A stretch of 64,000 nt of DNA from Bog-950 sp964615305. GTDB taxonomy: Bacteria > Bacteroidota > Bacteroidia > Chitinophagales > LD1. The position numbers and the translations under genes are program-made. The stretch covers positions 168,960 through 232,959 of the forward strand of contig CAZTNA010000004.1 of NCBI GenBank assembly GCA_964615305.1, written 5' to 3'. Of the stretch, positions 9,107-19,700 are shown piece after piece. A model generated the notes under the pieces. It had not been told where the DNA came from. It was given only the letters and a program-made list of their open reading frames with translations, and did not search any database. How positions within the stretch are numbered: position 1 is the stretch's first letter; every line of letters begins with the position of its first letter.

Positions 9107-10162
9107 TTATTTCTTCAACAGCCAAAAACTTGAATCTTCTTGTTGAGCTTCCTGTAATTTATCAAGGGCTACCGAAAATTTACTACCTACTGAGTATCCA
9201 AGTTTGGTTAAGCGTTTTCCCCTTTCAATAAGTATTACGGAATCAGGGTAACGCTGCTGTAAGCGGGCAACAGCGGCTTCAATATTTTTTTCTTCGGCAA
9301 ATGCACCAACCATTACGTAGTAGTTGTAGTCTGTGCCCGAAGTAGAAAGTACAGGGGCTGTTTTTATGTCTTCTGCCTTAGGGTTGTTGGGCGAAATAAC
9401 TTCGGTGTACGTTGTAACAGTTTCTGCTATTAAACTGCTATCAACTTCAACAGATGCGGCTTCAGTGGCTGTGTCAGTAGTAATAGAGCTATTATTTTCG
9501 ATTTCAATGAACAGAGGTTGAAATTCAGGTTCAGGAGTTTTGAATACACGGTTTAAAAAACTGAATACGCTGGCTTCATTTAAATTAAGCTGTTTTATTT
9601 CAACGCCCATCCACATTAACTCGGCAATACCTAAAAGAGATACAAGAAGTAACAGTATAGCAGCTACTTTTCCAATATTTCTGCTTCTAACATTTTGTTT
9701 TGTTTCCTGTTTAAACTTTTCGGTAAACTCAATCACCTTGCCTCTAATAACCGGTTCGGCTGTTAGTGTTCGTAATCCAAATGAGGTTTTTAGATAGTTG
9801 ACTGTAATGTCTGGAGTAAACTGCAGATTGCTTTCTACATCGTTAAATAGTTTACCAACTTTGCTGATAATAACTTCTTCATTTTTGTTTAGTAGCAAAT
9901 TAGATGCGTTTACCCATGTGCTTACCAAATCTGTAGCATGATCAAATGATATCTGCATTCTGTTAGCTAAATAATTGGTCAGCAAACCATCATTGGATCT
10001 TAGGTTTCTGTTAAACAATATCGCTTTAGAGGGGGGAGATACAGTGTGGTGTATCGGATGAATTTCTGCGGGTTTATAATTACATACAAAACCTCCAAAG
10101 CCGGGCACAATTACACAATCGTGCTCGAACAACAATTGGCTTATGTGGGTGGAGATATCCAT
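9107..10162 (-). CDS. HU-CCDC81 and SPOR domain membrane protein
   Basis: A 351-aa single-span protein. The N-terminal part (about 1-135) matches the paired HU-type/CCDC81-like domains common in Bacteroidota: HDCVIVPGFGGFVCNYKPAE, then a DNA-binding-like HU fold with ISKVGKLFNDVESNLQF. A membrane helix lies at about 166-186 (AAILLLLVSLLGIAELMW). An acidic and Ser/Thr-rich linker leads to a C-terminal SPOR domain from about 278 (YNYYVMVGAFAEEKNIEAA). SPOR domains bind denuded peptidoglycan at the division site, so a role in division or chromosome-envelope coordination is likely; that link is inferred from family knowledge. A hairpin with a U-run lies about 15 bp before the start codon. Confidence 0.9.
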   Translation of the reverse strand: MDISTHISQLLFEHDCVIVPGFGGFVCNYKPAEIHPIHHTVSPPSKAILFNRNLRSNDGLLTNYLANRMQISFDHATDLVSTWVNASNLLLNKNEEVIISKVGKLFNDVESNLQFTPDITVNYLKTSFGLRTLTAEPVIRGKVIEFTEKFKQETKQNVRSRNIGKVAAILLLLVSLLGIAELMWMGVEIKQLNLNEASVFSFLNRVFKTPEPEFQPLFIEIENNSSITTDTATEAASVEVDSSLIAETVTTYTEVISPNNPKAEDIKTAPVLSTSGTDYNYYVMVGAFAEEKNIEAAVARLQQRYPDSVILIERGKRLTKLGYSVGSKFSVALDKLQEAQQEDSSFWLLKK

Positions 10163-10171
10163 TTATCAGAT

Positions 10172-10199
10172 AAAAAAAGTTGGCTTTAGCTACCAACTT
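10172..10199 (-). terminator. Hairpin with U-run, minus strand, between E2 and HU/SPOR genes
   Basis: Read on the minus strand, AAGTTGG (10199-10193) pairs with CCAACTT (10183-10177) around a 9-nt loop and runs directly into seven T residues. It would terminate the transcript of the E2 gene, 116 bp after its stop. It ends only about 10 bp before the ATG of the HU/SPOR gene, so it may instead be a leader attenuator of that gene. Confidence 0.65.
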
Positions 10200-10314
10200 G
10201 TGTACAACGGTTGAACGGTTGCAAAATATGATTTTCGCTTAACCTTAAAACTAGACGTTAAAAAATGTGGAGAAAAAAAGTTTAATGTGGTTGACAACTA
10301 AAGATTGGTATTTG

Positions 10315-11622
10315 CTAAATGTCGCGATTTACGTCAAATCCTTCAAGGTAATCGGCCACTCTGCGAACAAAAGAACCACCCAACGCTCCGTCAATAATTC
10401 TATGATCGTAGCTATGTGAAAGAAACATCATGTGACGTATGCCAATTGTATCGCCCTGTTCTGTTTCAATTACCACCGGTTTTTTCTTTACAGCACCGGT
10501 AGCCAAAATAGCAACCTGAGGTTGTAAAATTACCGGTGTGCCCATTACGTTTCCAAAAGTACCGACATTAGACACTGTGTATGTTCCACCTTCAATTTCA
10601 TCGGGCTTTAGTTTGCCTTCGCGTGCGCGGCCGGCCAAATCGTTTACCTTTTTAGCAAGACCAACCATGTTGAGCATATCAGCGTTCTTTATCACCGGTA
10701 CAATTAAGTTACCGGACGGTAATGCTGCAGCCATACCTACGTTAATGTCTTTCTTTACAACAATATTGGTTCCATCAACCGAAGAGTTTACAAGAGGAAA
10801 ATCGCGCAAGGCTTTAACTATAGCTTCGATAAATATTGGAGTAAAAGTAAGGTTCTCGCCATACAGGTCGTTGAATTTTTTCTTCATTTTGTTTCTCCAC
10901 AAAACAATATTTGTAACATCAGCCTCTACAAAACTGGTAACGTGTGCTGAGGTGTGTTTGCTCTTTACCATATTATCGGCAATGAGCCTGCGCATGCGAT
11001 CCATTTCAATAATCTCAACATGGCCACTATAAGATTTGGCTACAGTTGATACTTCAGGTGTAGAATTTTGTTGAGCTGGAGCCTGCGTAACTTCCTGCAC
11101 CTGCTGGACAGGAACTTTCATCTTATCTTGAATATAAGCCAGAATATCTTTCTTAGTCACTCGACCTTCGGATCCGGTGCCGGGCAATGTTTCCAGTTCA
11201 CTCATTGAGACGCCCTCCTGTCGGGCTATATTTAAAACCAAAGGGGAGTAGAATCGGTTAGCAGATACATTAGCTGGGGCTGATGCACTCTCTACTTTAG
11301 TGTTTTGAGCTACAGATTTTACGGGTTGTGGTGGAGTTTTTATTGTTTGAACTTTACGTGCTTCGTTTTGTGCTTTTCCTGATTCTGTTTCGAGCAACGC
11401 AACCGGTTTACCAACGGCTACTATGTCGCCTTCTTTATAAAGTAATTTTTGAAGAATACCCGCTACAGGTGATGGTACCTCTGAGTCAACCTTATCAGTA
11501 GCTATTTCCAACACAGCTTCATCAAGCGCTACGGCATCGCCTTCTTTCTTCATCCACTTTAATATAGTTGCCTCGGTAATGCTTTCGCCCATTTTGGGCA
11601 TTATCAGTTCAAATTGAGCCAT
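10315..11622 (-). CDS. 2-oxo acid dehydrogenase E2, dihydrolipoamide acyltransferase
   Basis: The core acyltransferase of a 2-oxoacid dehydrogenase complex transfers the acyl group from lipoyl-lysine to CoA. The 435-aa protein has one lipoyl domain (residues 1-78) with the modified lysine expected at Lys44 (IATDKVDSEVPSP), a Pro/Gln-rich linker, a peripheral subunit-binding domain at about 127-168 (ARQEGVSMSELETLPGTG), and the catalytic domain ending in SYDHRIIDGA with His407. Sequence alone does not settle whether the substrate is a branched-chain 2-oxoacid, 2-oxoglutarate or pyruvate. The single lipoyl domain and MPKMGESITEATI start favour a branched-chain-type or 2-oxoglutarate enzyme. No E1 or E3 gene is adjacent. 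Confidence 0.92.
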   Translation of the reverse strand: MAQFELIMPKMGESITEATILKWMKKEGDAVALDEAVLEIATDKVDSEVPSPVAGILQKLLYKEGDIVAVGKPVALLETESGKAQNEARKVQTIKTPPQPVKSVAQNTKVESASAPANVSANRFYSPLVLNIARQEGVSMSELETLPGTGSEGRVTKKDILAYIQDKMKVPVQQVQEVTQAPAQQNSTPEVSTVAKSYSGHVEIIEMDRMRRLIADNMVKSKHTSAHVTSFVEADVTNIVLWRNKMKKKFNDLYGENLTFTPIFIEAIVKALRDFPLVNSSVDGTNIVVKKDINVGMAAALPSGNLIVPVIKNADMLNMVGLAKKVNDLAGRAREGKLKPDEIEGGTYTVSNVGTFGNVMGTPVILQPQVAILATGAVKKKPVVIETEQGDTIGIRHMMFLSHSYDHRIIDGALGGSFVRRVADYLEGFDVNRDI

Positions 11623-11716
11623 GCTGAAACTATTTACGCAGCTAAAATAAATTCATTGAGCAGAAAAAAGAGTAGCGCAGAAGTTTGTGGAAAAACGAGA
11701 GCAGAACTATATAGGC

Positions 11717-14700
11717 TTATTGCTTCTTCTTTTTTTTCTTCCTTTTAACCAGTAGTTCCGAAGGCTTATCAAACTCTTGTTTGTAACTGATACCAATACC
11801 AGTTTTGTTTGTATTGCGCGAATTGTAATAGTCGTAATTGGTTCTATTAAACGCTTTAGCGCTCCATCTGCCATCCGGAGTAAGAGCATATTGAATCTGG
11901 AAATCGCCTGTTGGTATTACGCTTCGGCTACCGCTTTGCCCGCTTTGGCTGGCGCTGTTATCTACTACTGTTGAATTGCCAAAATCTAAATTACCCCCAG
12001 CATTGATAGTAAGGCGGTTATTTAGCAAACGTTGCTGCAAAGCAAGTTTTACCTCCCTACGTGTATCGTTCGAAGGGTTAACTGGTGATCCATTTGCATC
12101 ATACTGTAGGGTTGATTGATCGTATTGTGAATAGCCTATATTAATATCGAAATTTTTTAGCGCATCGCTACCACCGTAGTCAATTAAGTTGTTTAAATAG
12201 TTGTTTAACTGAGAAGACACAAACTCACTCACTGTATTAGCTGCTGTACCACCTACATAATTACCTACTGATGTAGATGCACCAGAAGTTGGTGCCGGAA
12301 TAAAGCGATTCATCACCAGCAAACCGAACACTTGTTTGTTCATCTCATTGTCATTCTGTTTTAACAGCGCCAGCTTTTGTTCAACGTAACCCTTTATAGT
12401 TGGGTCAACATCAATTGCTTTTATGTCGAAGCCAATAGTTGGTTTTTCGAGAACTCCGGTAAGGTTAAGTGTAAGTTGAACGGGTACACGGCTTCTGGCG
12501 GCTGACTGCAAAAGGTTTTGGTTTGACGATACAGGGGCTTGTGCATCAGTAATCAGGTCTACAATCAAATCGTTTACTGAGCTTCGCAATTCATAAATGG
12601 CATCAATGTTTAAGCCCGCTTTGTAAATTTCACCATTAAAACTAACAGTGCCTCCTTTCTTAATTTCAAATTTTTTATTCACTATGTTTTGCAATGTAAA
12701 CAGATAGCTACCGCGCTCTATCTCGTAGTTGCCATACATTACTGTATTTCCATTTCTTGGAATTTCAATTTTTAAATTGCCACTGCCGTAACCTGTCAAC
12801 ACATCACCAGTTGTAGGGTCAAGTATTATGTCCATGCGGGCATCTGATGTTGCATCTAATTCCAATACAAAGTTTACACCATTCAACTTCAACTGTGGTA
12901 CTACGTTGGCAATTGATACTTTTTCGTTCTTATCCACAAACTTGTAAAAGCTATACTTGTTAGTTTCAAAGGTAGATCTGATAGGAAGCCGACAATACGT
13001 TCCGGGTTTTGTTTGTGCATAAGCTCGTATTACAGGATTGTTTATGGGGCCACTGAAAGTTACGTTACCTTTTCCGTAGGCAATGCCATAAAACCCCGGG
13101 CTTTGTTTTTCAGTGGTATTAATAAACTGCCCGTTTGGAGTAACGGCTTGCAGGTCAAGCGAAAAAAACTTAAAACTCTCATGGTTTATTCGCCCACTGG
13201 CATAGATTACACTGTCGCGCATATCATAGAGCGAAAAACTACCAAAGTCGAATCCATGTTCATCTAATTTTGCTTTAAAATTATGAATGTGGTATGTAGT
13301 ATTTAAGAATGAAACAGTAACCGTATCATTCATCAATGTTACATCGCCTAACAACAATGGTTTTTTGAGTGTGCCTAATATTTGCGCATTTATCTTCGCA
13401 TAGCCACGGCAGTTTTTTACGTACTTATCGAAGAAGCGGTAGTTCAAAAAGTTGAGCCCGAGTTTTTCGGCATTTAAGTCAATTTTCATTCCGGGCTTAG
13501 CCGGATCAATAGATATATACCCCTTTGCTTCTAAAAAATTTCTATAGTCAGAATTAGGGTGCGCGCTTTTTACAGAAGCATACAAAAGAATATTTTTCCC
13601 TGATTCATCTAGCTTAGACTCTATGTTTACATCACCAACAAGTTCACCTCCAATTGTAAACTCATCGGCAACTATATCAGCAAAAACTTGCGGCTTGTAA
13701 AAAACATCTTCAACAATCAATTTTCCATTTAATGCACCATGCATATCTTTAATCTTCTCTGTAAAAATACCGGTAAAGTCACTAATGTCGGTATTCGCAA
13801 GTGTCATTTTTACACAAGTGGATGTGTCGTTTTTTAAATAGCTGCTTATATAAATTGTTTGGTCTTTTGTTCTGAATGCCAAATTATTGGTTACAATTTT
13901 TTTGCCTTCAATAAAAATTGAATTGTTTTTGTCGAAACTCCAGTGGTAATTGGCCAGTTTTACATCACTGGGTTCTAAACGAACAACAGCTTGCCCTTTT
14001 AATGGGGTTAAAAAGGCGGTAACGTTAGCGTAATTATATTTTTGTTTGTCAGCAACAGAGATGTCGAAGCGTACATCCTTGTTTTCGAGCGTGCGGGACG
14101 TAAAATCTAGCGTGTCGAGCATCAAGCTGTCGCTTTTGTAAACTTTGTCAACTGTAGTTCTGAAGTCAAAGAAACCGTTCTCAAAATTTGTATTTAGGTT
14201 TATGCGTTTGGCGTTGTAGTCGGCAAACTCTACTTCCGGTACAAAGGCAGTTACATCTACGTGATGATCAACACTATTAAAACTTCCACTAACATGTGAG
14301 TTTCTAATGAGTGTAAACTTCGGGTGAATAATTTGAGTTAGTTTGCCGGGTTCGTAAATCCGAATATCTGCTTTAAAGTTTTGTGGCGAAGTTTTAGAAG
14401 TGTCTAAGTAATCTTTTGTAAACGTAAGTTTGGCAAAAGATATGAGGGATCTAGGTAACTCTTTAACAGTAAAATTTCCCTCGAGTTCTGCTTCAGCAAA
14501 GTCTGAGTTTAAGCGAATTTCTTTTTTCTGATTTTCACGAAGTATGGCATCCAGGTGCAACTGACGTATTTTGGCAGTAATAGTATCTCGGCTTAATGCA
14601 ATATCTCGTAAATCTAATGCGCCTATAAAATCATCTACTTTTGTACCCGCAAAGTCAGCCCGCACTTTTCCGGCTACACGAAAATCTGCAAGTGATAAGT

Positions 14701-16495
14701 GTAAAGGTTTAAGCAGCGCCCGTTGTATATCAGCATCGAACTTAAATTCGGGTACAGTTTTCGATAAATCTGCACGTCCGTTAAAATCAACATCTAAATA
14801 GGGGTCATGCACTTTCACAAGCCCGTTGAACGATTTTCTTAAAACATAACCATCTACTTTTACATTTTTGTATTCGTAGCCCTTGAGTGTTATGCTGGTG
14901 ACTGTGCCGTCAATTTCTGCCCGTAAACTTTCTAAGGTTAGCCCACCGCCATTTATTTTAGTGTTCAACGATATCTTACCCAGATTTTTTTCATCATTAA
15001 AAAATTTAGCCAGGTCAAACTCATTTAATGCTAATTCTCCTTTGTACGAAGCTTTGTTGGTTTGCTTATCGTATTTAAAGTTTACATCGGTGGTAGCAGA
15101 GCCCAGAGCAGTTACAAATTTTCCATCACTCACAAAATCGGTTAAGAAACCATCAAGCGCCCCGGTGTAGTAAATGATTCCAAGGTTATTAAGGTTTGCA
15201 GGAAACTTAATGCCCGGATAAATAAGCTGTACATCTTTTACAGTGGTAGCAAGACGCTTAACCCTCAGGTTTAGTGATGTTTCATAAATATTAGGCAAAC
15301 CACGCGTGGCAAAATCACCTTTAAACACGGTGTTTTGTGCGGTGCGAATATCAATATTGTTGCCTTTTAGGTTATTTACCTTGCCATTTATTTTCCCGCT
15401 TACTATAAACTTATTGTGTTGTAGCTTGTCAAGTTTTCTTACAAAGTGGTTTAAATCGTTTAGAGCTATTTTCGAATTCTTCAAATTAGCATTTATGTAA
15501 ACCCCATTTAAAAAATCTTTGAAATAGTGAAACGCATCAAATCGAAAATTTAGATAGTCTTTAATGTCGCTATGCGGAGTTACTATGTGCAGGTTTTGTA
15601 AGTCAATGTCATTTACTGACACCCGGGCATCAGCAGTAAATGAGTTTAATATAAAGCCGCATCTTTCTTTAGCCGAAAGGTTTTTTATATGCCCAACAAT
15701 GCTATCGCCTACAATGGTTCCGTTCTCAGCAAATAGGTTTATCTCTCTAACCCCAATGTGTTTAAAATCCATCCCTTTGGGTTGAAGAGAATCTCTATTA
15801 AAATCTTCTAAACGAAATGTGGTGTTGGTTAACGCAAACTTCTCGAAAGTAACCGTGAGCCCACCCAGCATAAATTGCACATGCATTATTGAATCATCAC
15901 TAGGGGTAGGAGCGTGTTTCAGCAAATCTACTTCTACGTCTGCGCTGTCAAGCAGGGCTGTTTCTACGGCTATTAATTTTTTATCCAGGGCAAGTTTATC
16001 CAGTTCAATTTCGCAGAACGGTAGCCACACTTTTACATCTACGTTTCCCTTTACATCCCAGTAACGGAAATCCGTATGATGAAGTGCTACTTCGGATAAA
16101 TCTAACTTCCAATCAAATTTTTTCTTGGTTGTATCAACGGTTGATGGTTGAGTTGCTAGTTTTTTAAAAACCTCGGTGATATTTGTTAGACCTATTGAGT
16201 CGCGATGAATATGAACAACAGCTTGGTTAAGATTTATAGCACTTACATTGATAGTTTTATGAATTAGGTCGAATACGCTAAAGCTTACATCTAGAGATCC
16301 GGCACTTATCAGCGTGTCTTTGTTTAAATCCTCAAGATAAAAATTGACAAACCGAGCTTTATTGAAAAAAACCACTTCAACCTTTTCAATATTTACTTTA
16401 GTATCAAGTTTTTTTGACAGAAAGTAAGTAGCTTGTTTGGCAAAATATGTTTGCACTTTTGGGTAGCGCAAAGAAAACAATAGGCCAAACGCCAA
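11717..16495 (-). CDS. TamB-like translocation/assembly module protein, start uncertain
   Basis: A protein of about 1600 aa of the AsmA/TamB (DUF490) type, which bridges inner and outer membrane and is linked to lipid transport and outer-membrane assembly. It shows long beta-repetitive sequence with many LxxLxxxxxxxD units and a C-terminal TamB domain (GNYEIERGSYLFTLQNIVNKKFEIKKGG region, then YVEQKLALL and NKQVFGLLVMNRFIP), ending in a lysine-rich tail. The start is abnormal. The only in-frame start codon is TTG at 16495, which lies inside the expected N-terminal membrane helix. The same frame continues upstream to 16616 without ATG, GTG or TTG, and encodes the rest of the helix (KRILKISLTAFLLLGILAFG). 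An ATG at 16584 in another frame would join after a one-base slip in a T9 run. Identity is secure; the N-terminus is not. Confidence 0.85.
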   Translation of the reverse strand: MAFGLLFSLRYPKVQTYFAKQATYFLSKKLDTKVNIEKVEVVFFNKARFVNFYLEDLNKDTLISAGSLDVSFSVFDLIHKTINVSAINLNQAVVHIHRDSIGLTNITEVFKKLATQPSTVDTTKKKFDWKLDLSEVALHHTDFRYWDVKGNVDVKVWLPFCEIELDKLALDKKLIAVETALLDSADVEVDLLKHAPTPSDDSIMHVQFMLGGLTVTFEKFALTNTTFRLEDFNRDSLQPKGMDFKHIGVREINLFAENGTIVGDSIVGHIKNLSAKERCGFILNSFTADARVSVNDIDLQNLHIVTPHSDIKDYLNFRFDAFHYFKDFLNGVYINANLKNSKIALNDLNHFVRKLDKLQHNKFIVSGKINGKVNNLKGNNIDIRTAQNTVFKGDFATRGLPNIYETSLNLRVKRLATTVKDVQLIYPGIKFPANLNNLGIIYYTGALDGFLTDFVSDGKFVTALGSATTDVNFKYDKQTNKASYKGELALNEFDLAKFFNDEKNLGKISLNTKINGGGLTLESLRAEIDGTVTSITLKGYEYKNVKVDGYVLRKSFNGLVKVHDPYLDVDFNGRADLSKTVPEFKFDADIQRALLKPLHLSLADFRVAGKVRADFAGTKVDDFIGALDLRDIALSRDTITAKIRQLHLDAILRENQKKEIRLNSDFAEAELEGNFTVKELPRSLISFAKLTFTKDYLDTSKTSPQNFKADIRIYEPGKLTQIIHPKFTLIRNSHVSGSFNSVDHHVDVTAFVPEVEFADYNAKRINLNTNFENGFFDFRTTVDKVYKSDSLMLDTLDFTSRTLENKDVRFDISVADKQKYNYANVTAFLTPLKGQAVVRLEPSDVKLANYHWSFDKNNSIFIEGKKIVTNNLAFRTKDQTIYISSYLKNDTSTCVKMTLANTDISDFTGIFTEKIKDMHGALNGKLIVEDVFYKPQVFADIVADEFTIGGELVGDVNIESKLDESGKNILLYASVKSAHPNSDYRNFLEAKGYISIDPAKPGMKIDLNAEKLGLNFLNYRFFDKYVKNCRGYAKINAQILGTLKKPLLLGDVTLMNDTVTVSFLNTTYHIHNFKAKLDEHGFDFGSFSLYDMRDSVIYASGRINHESFKFFSLDLQAVTPNGQFINTTEKQSPGFYGIAYGKGNVTFSGPINNPVIRAYAQTKPGTYCRLPIRSTFETNKYSFYKFVDKNEKVSIANVVPQLKLNGVNFVLELDATSDARMDIILDPTTGDVLTGYGSGNLKIEIPRNGNTVMYGNYEIERGSYLFTLQNIVNKKFEIKKGGTVSFNGEIYKAGLNIDAIYELRSSVNDLIVDLITDAQAPVSSNQNLLQSAARSRVPVQLTLNLTGVLEKPTIGFDIKAIDVDPTIKGYVEQKLALLKQNDNEMNKQVFGLLVMNRFIPAPTSGASTSVGNYVGGTAANTVSEFVSSQLNNYLNNLIDYGGSDALKNFDINIGYSQYDQSTLQYDANGSPVNPSNDTRREVKLALQQRLLNNRLTINAGGNLDFGNSTVVDNSASQSGQSGSRSVIPTGDFQIQYALTPDGRWSAKAFNRTNYDYYNSRNTNKTGIGISYKQEFDKPSELLVKRKKKKKKQ

Positions 16496-16679
16496 TATCC
16501 CTAATAACAGAAATGCAGTAAGAGAGATTTTTAAAATGCGTTTTGTCAGAAAAAAAAATTTAATACGCTTTTGCGTAACAACATTGTGCCAATCTAAAAA
16601 CTTTGATTGTGTTTATACTTCAAAGGTCTGCACTTTACAAAAGATTAGCATTGAACTGTCTTTTTAAACAAACAAAAAA

Positions 16680-16705
16680 CCCTTCCAAAACCGGAAGGGC
16701 TTTTT
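16680..16705 (-). terminator. Hairpin terminator after the M43 protease gene region boundary
   Basis: CCCTTCC (16680-16686) pairs with GGAAGGG (16693-16699) around AAAACC. The hairpin is followed by CTTTTT on the + strand and, read on the minus strand, by GTTTTTT. It lies about 20 bp beyond the stop codon of the minus-strand M43 protease gene and should end its transcript. Confidence 0.8.
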
Positions 16706-16724
16706 GTTTTTAGTTGGTTATTGC

Positions 16725-19700
16725 TTACTGTTTTATAAAACGTAGTGTTTTGGAGTTGCCATCCAATTGTACACGAACAATATAAACTCCAGGGGCAAGA
16801 GTATTTACATCTATAGTTTGTATTCCTTGCTTAAAGTTGTTTTGCTTGTCATTAAAAACTAACTGACCAAGGTTATTGTAAAGATTAATTTCCAGCGTTT
16901 GTTCTTTTGAAGATTCAATCTGAACGTAGCAAACCTCTTTAGCCGGATTGGGATAAAGTTTAACAACCATTGAAGCCTCAATATCTAACATACCCGTTGG
17001 AGTAGCTATTGTTGTGCTAGAAACTTTAGTGCATCCGGTATTGTCTGTTATGGTAACCGTGTATGTTCCGGCAGGCAGGTTGCTGATGGTTTGTGTTTGC
17101 GCTCCGTTATTCCACACATAAGTGTAAGGTTGCGTACCGCCCGTTCCGTTGGCTGTAATACTACCATCGCTGTTTCCTTGAGTAGGGTTAGTACTTGTAA
17201 AACTAACACTGATACTTGAAGCATCGGTAACCGAAGTGTTGTTTACGTTTATGCATCCGTTCGCATCGGTTATAGTTACAGAATATGAGCCTGCATTGAT
17301 GTTCGAAAGATCTTCTGTAGTTGCTCCGTTGCTCCATGCAAAGGTGTATGGAACCTGACCACCAGTTACTGTAAGGTTAACTTGTGGGCTAACCTGGCAA
17401 GTACCGTTGATTGGATTGATAACTGATGCAGGGGCAACAGTATTTGTTATGGTAGCAGAAGCAGTAGCTGAACATTGATTGGCATCGTGAGCGGTAACAT
17501 GGTAGGTTCCTGCTGCAAGAGCTGCAATATTTTGAGCTACAGACCCGGTGTTCCATGTGTAGCTGTATGCACCTGTGCCTCCGGTAACAATAGCAGTGGC
17601 AGTTCCATTGGGTTGTCCGCAAAGCGCGTTTGATGATGTAACACTTACGTTCAATTGTGCCGGGTTGCTTATGGTAACAGACTGTACTGCTAAACATTGA
17701 GCTGCATCAGTAACAGTAAGTACGTAGGTGTTGCCACCGGCAAGGTTGCTAGCTGATGAGTTACTTGACCCACTGCTCCAGCTATAAGTGTACGGCTGTG
17801 TGCCGCCAGAGATGGTAGAAGTAGCACTTCCGTTGGTGCCATTAAAGCAAGATGGTGCAGTGCTGTTTATAGTTACAACCGGACCGTTCGCGTTGCTTAT
17901 AGTTCCAACAAAGGTTACTGAACAGTTAGAGTTGTCGGTAATAGTAATAGTGTAAGATCCGGCAGGTTTGTTTGAAATACCCTGAGTTGTGCCGCCACCG
18001 CTCCAGTTATAGGTGTATCCTCCATTACCACCTGTTACGTTAGCGGTAATGCTACCTGTTGATTGACCGCATGCAGATGGTGTGCTTGTGAAGGTTACAT
18101 TCATAGTTGAAGCCACGTTAGTAATTGTAGCACTGGCAGATGCTGTACATCCGTTACTTGCTGTAATGGTTACAGTATAGGTACCCGGAGCTAAACCACT
18201 TATCGTGCCCGCGTTACCTCCATTACTCCAGCTATATGTACCGTTGAAATTAGGGCTGTTAGCAATAGCTGCTGCAGATCCGTTTTGCAAACCACAACTT
18301 GCGTTTGTTCCCTGAACAGTTACTGATAAGTTGCTGGTAGAGTTGTTTATAGTCATTACTGTAACAGCAGAACATTGGTTAGCATCTAAAACTGTTACAG
18401 AATAGTTACCTGCAGCCACATTATTTAAAGTTTGTGTATTGCCCCCTGTATTCCATAAGTAAGTGTAGCCACCTGCACCGCCAGTTGCTGTAACTGAGGC
18501 AGTACCATTACTTTGTCCACATACAGCGTCACTTGGGTTTGCTGTTAGGGTAAGTGCAGCTAATGGTTGCGTAATACTTACTGAAGCAGTAGCTGAGCAT
18601 CCAAAGTTGTTGGTTACCGTAACGGTGTATGTACCTGCCGGTTTACCGGTTATAGAAGCTGAACTTCCACCACCACTCCAACTGTAGGTAAAGGTGTTGC
18701 CTCCCGTAGCAGTTACAGAAGCAGACCCTGTTGAACCGTTATAACATAACACCGGATTGCTACTAGTGCCTAGCGTGGGTTTGGCGTTAACAGTAATGAA
18801 AGCATTTTGCGTAGATGTGTTATTGCCGTTAGCATTTGAAACAGTTAGTGACACCGCATAAGTGCCTGGTGTGTTATAAGTAACGGTAGGGTTTTGCAAA
18901 GATGATCCCGCAGGACTTCCTCCGGTAAATGTCCAACTATGAGATGTAGGGCTGCCTGTAGAAGTACTAGTAAACGCTACAGATGCACCTGCACACACTG
19001 AAGTTGGTGTTCCGGTAAAAGAAGCTGTAGGTGCTTGACCTGACGAGGTGCACAGGAATGGGAACACAACATTATCAAGACCGACACCGTACGATGAATC
19101 ATAACTATGCCATGTGTTGTCACTCCATTGCTCCCAACCGTAATCAGGATTTGGTGAATTGACAGTAGATGTAAACAACACAACTGTATCACCGGCAATA
19201 GTTGGTAATTGAATTCCGAAATAAAAATTACCTGTTACGGTTGGTGGTGAAGAAAATGTTACGGAGGTTGGATCCTGATTGGTAACATCAGTTATAATGC
19301 TGCTGATAGTAATAGGTTGAGTAGCCAGAACAGTTCCAGGGGAGCCGTTGGTTCCGTTAGCATTCCAAACTGTAGCTAAGCAAGTGTTTGTAGCTGGTAA
19401 TAGAGATTTAGCCAATGCAAAGTACAACCAGCCACCAGTTACCTGTGCTGTAGTGCTATTTACAAAATATTCAGCTTTTGCTTTATCAGCATAAGCATTG
19501 TTTCCAGACAAATATCCTGTAGCGCCTGGTACCAGGTAAGCGGTTAATGTATCAGTAGTGAACAGATTACTTAGTGTGTCGCAGTTAGTGCTGCCACCGC
19601 CTTGTTGTAAAACTGTAATGTAGTTTGTTTTAGTAACCGGTGAACTGGCTCCGTTGCCATTGCTCGATGTGAGCGTTACAGAATAAGATCCTGGTGTATT

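Noticed and set aside
9333..9521. Short + frame inside the HU/SPOR gene
   Set aside because: Shadow of the minus-strand gene, with no independent start signal.
17000..18770. Regularly spaced repeats that might suggest a CRISPR array
   Set aside because: The units are about 190 bp, diverged in DNA, and code in-frame for SprB protein repeats.
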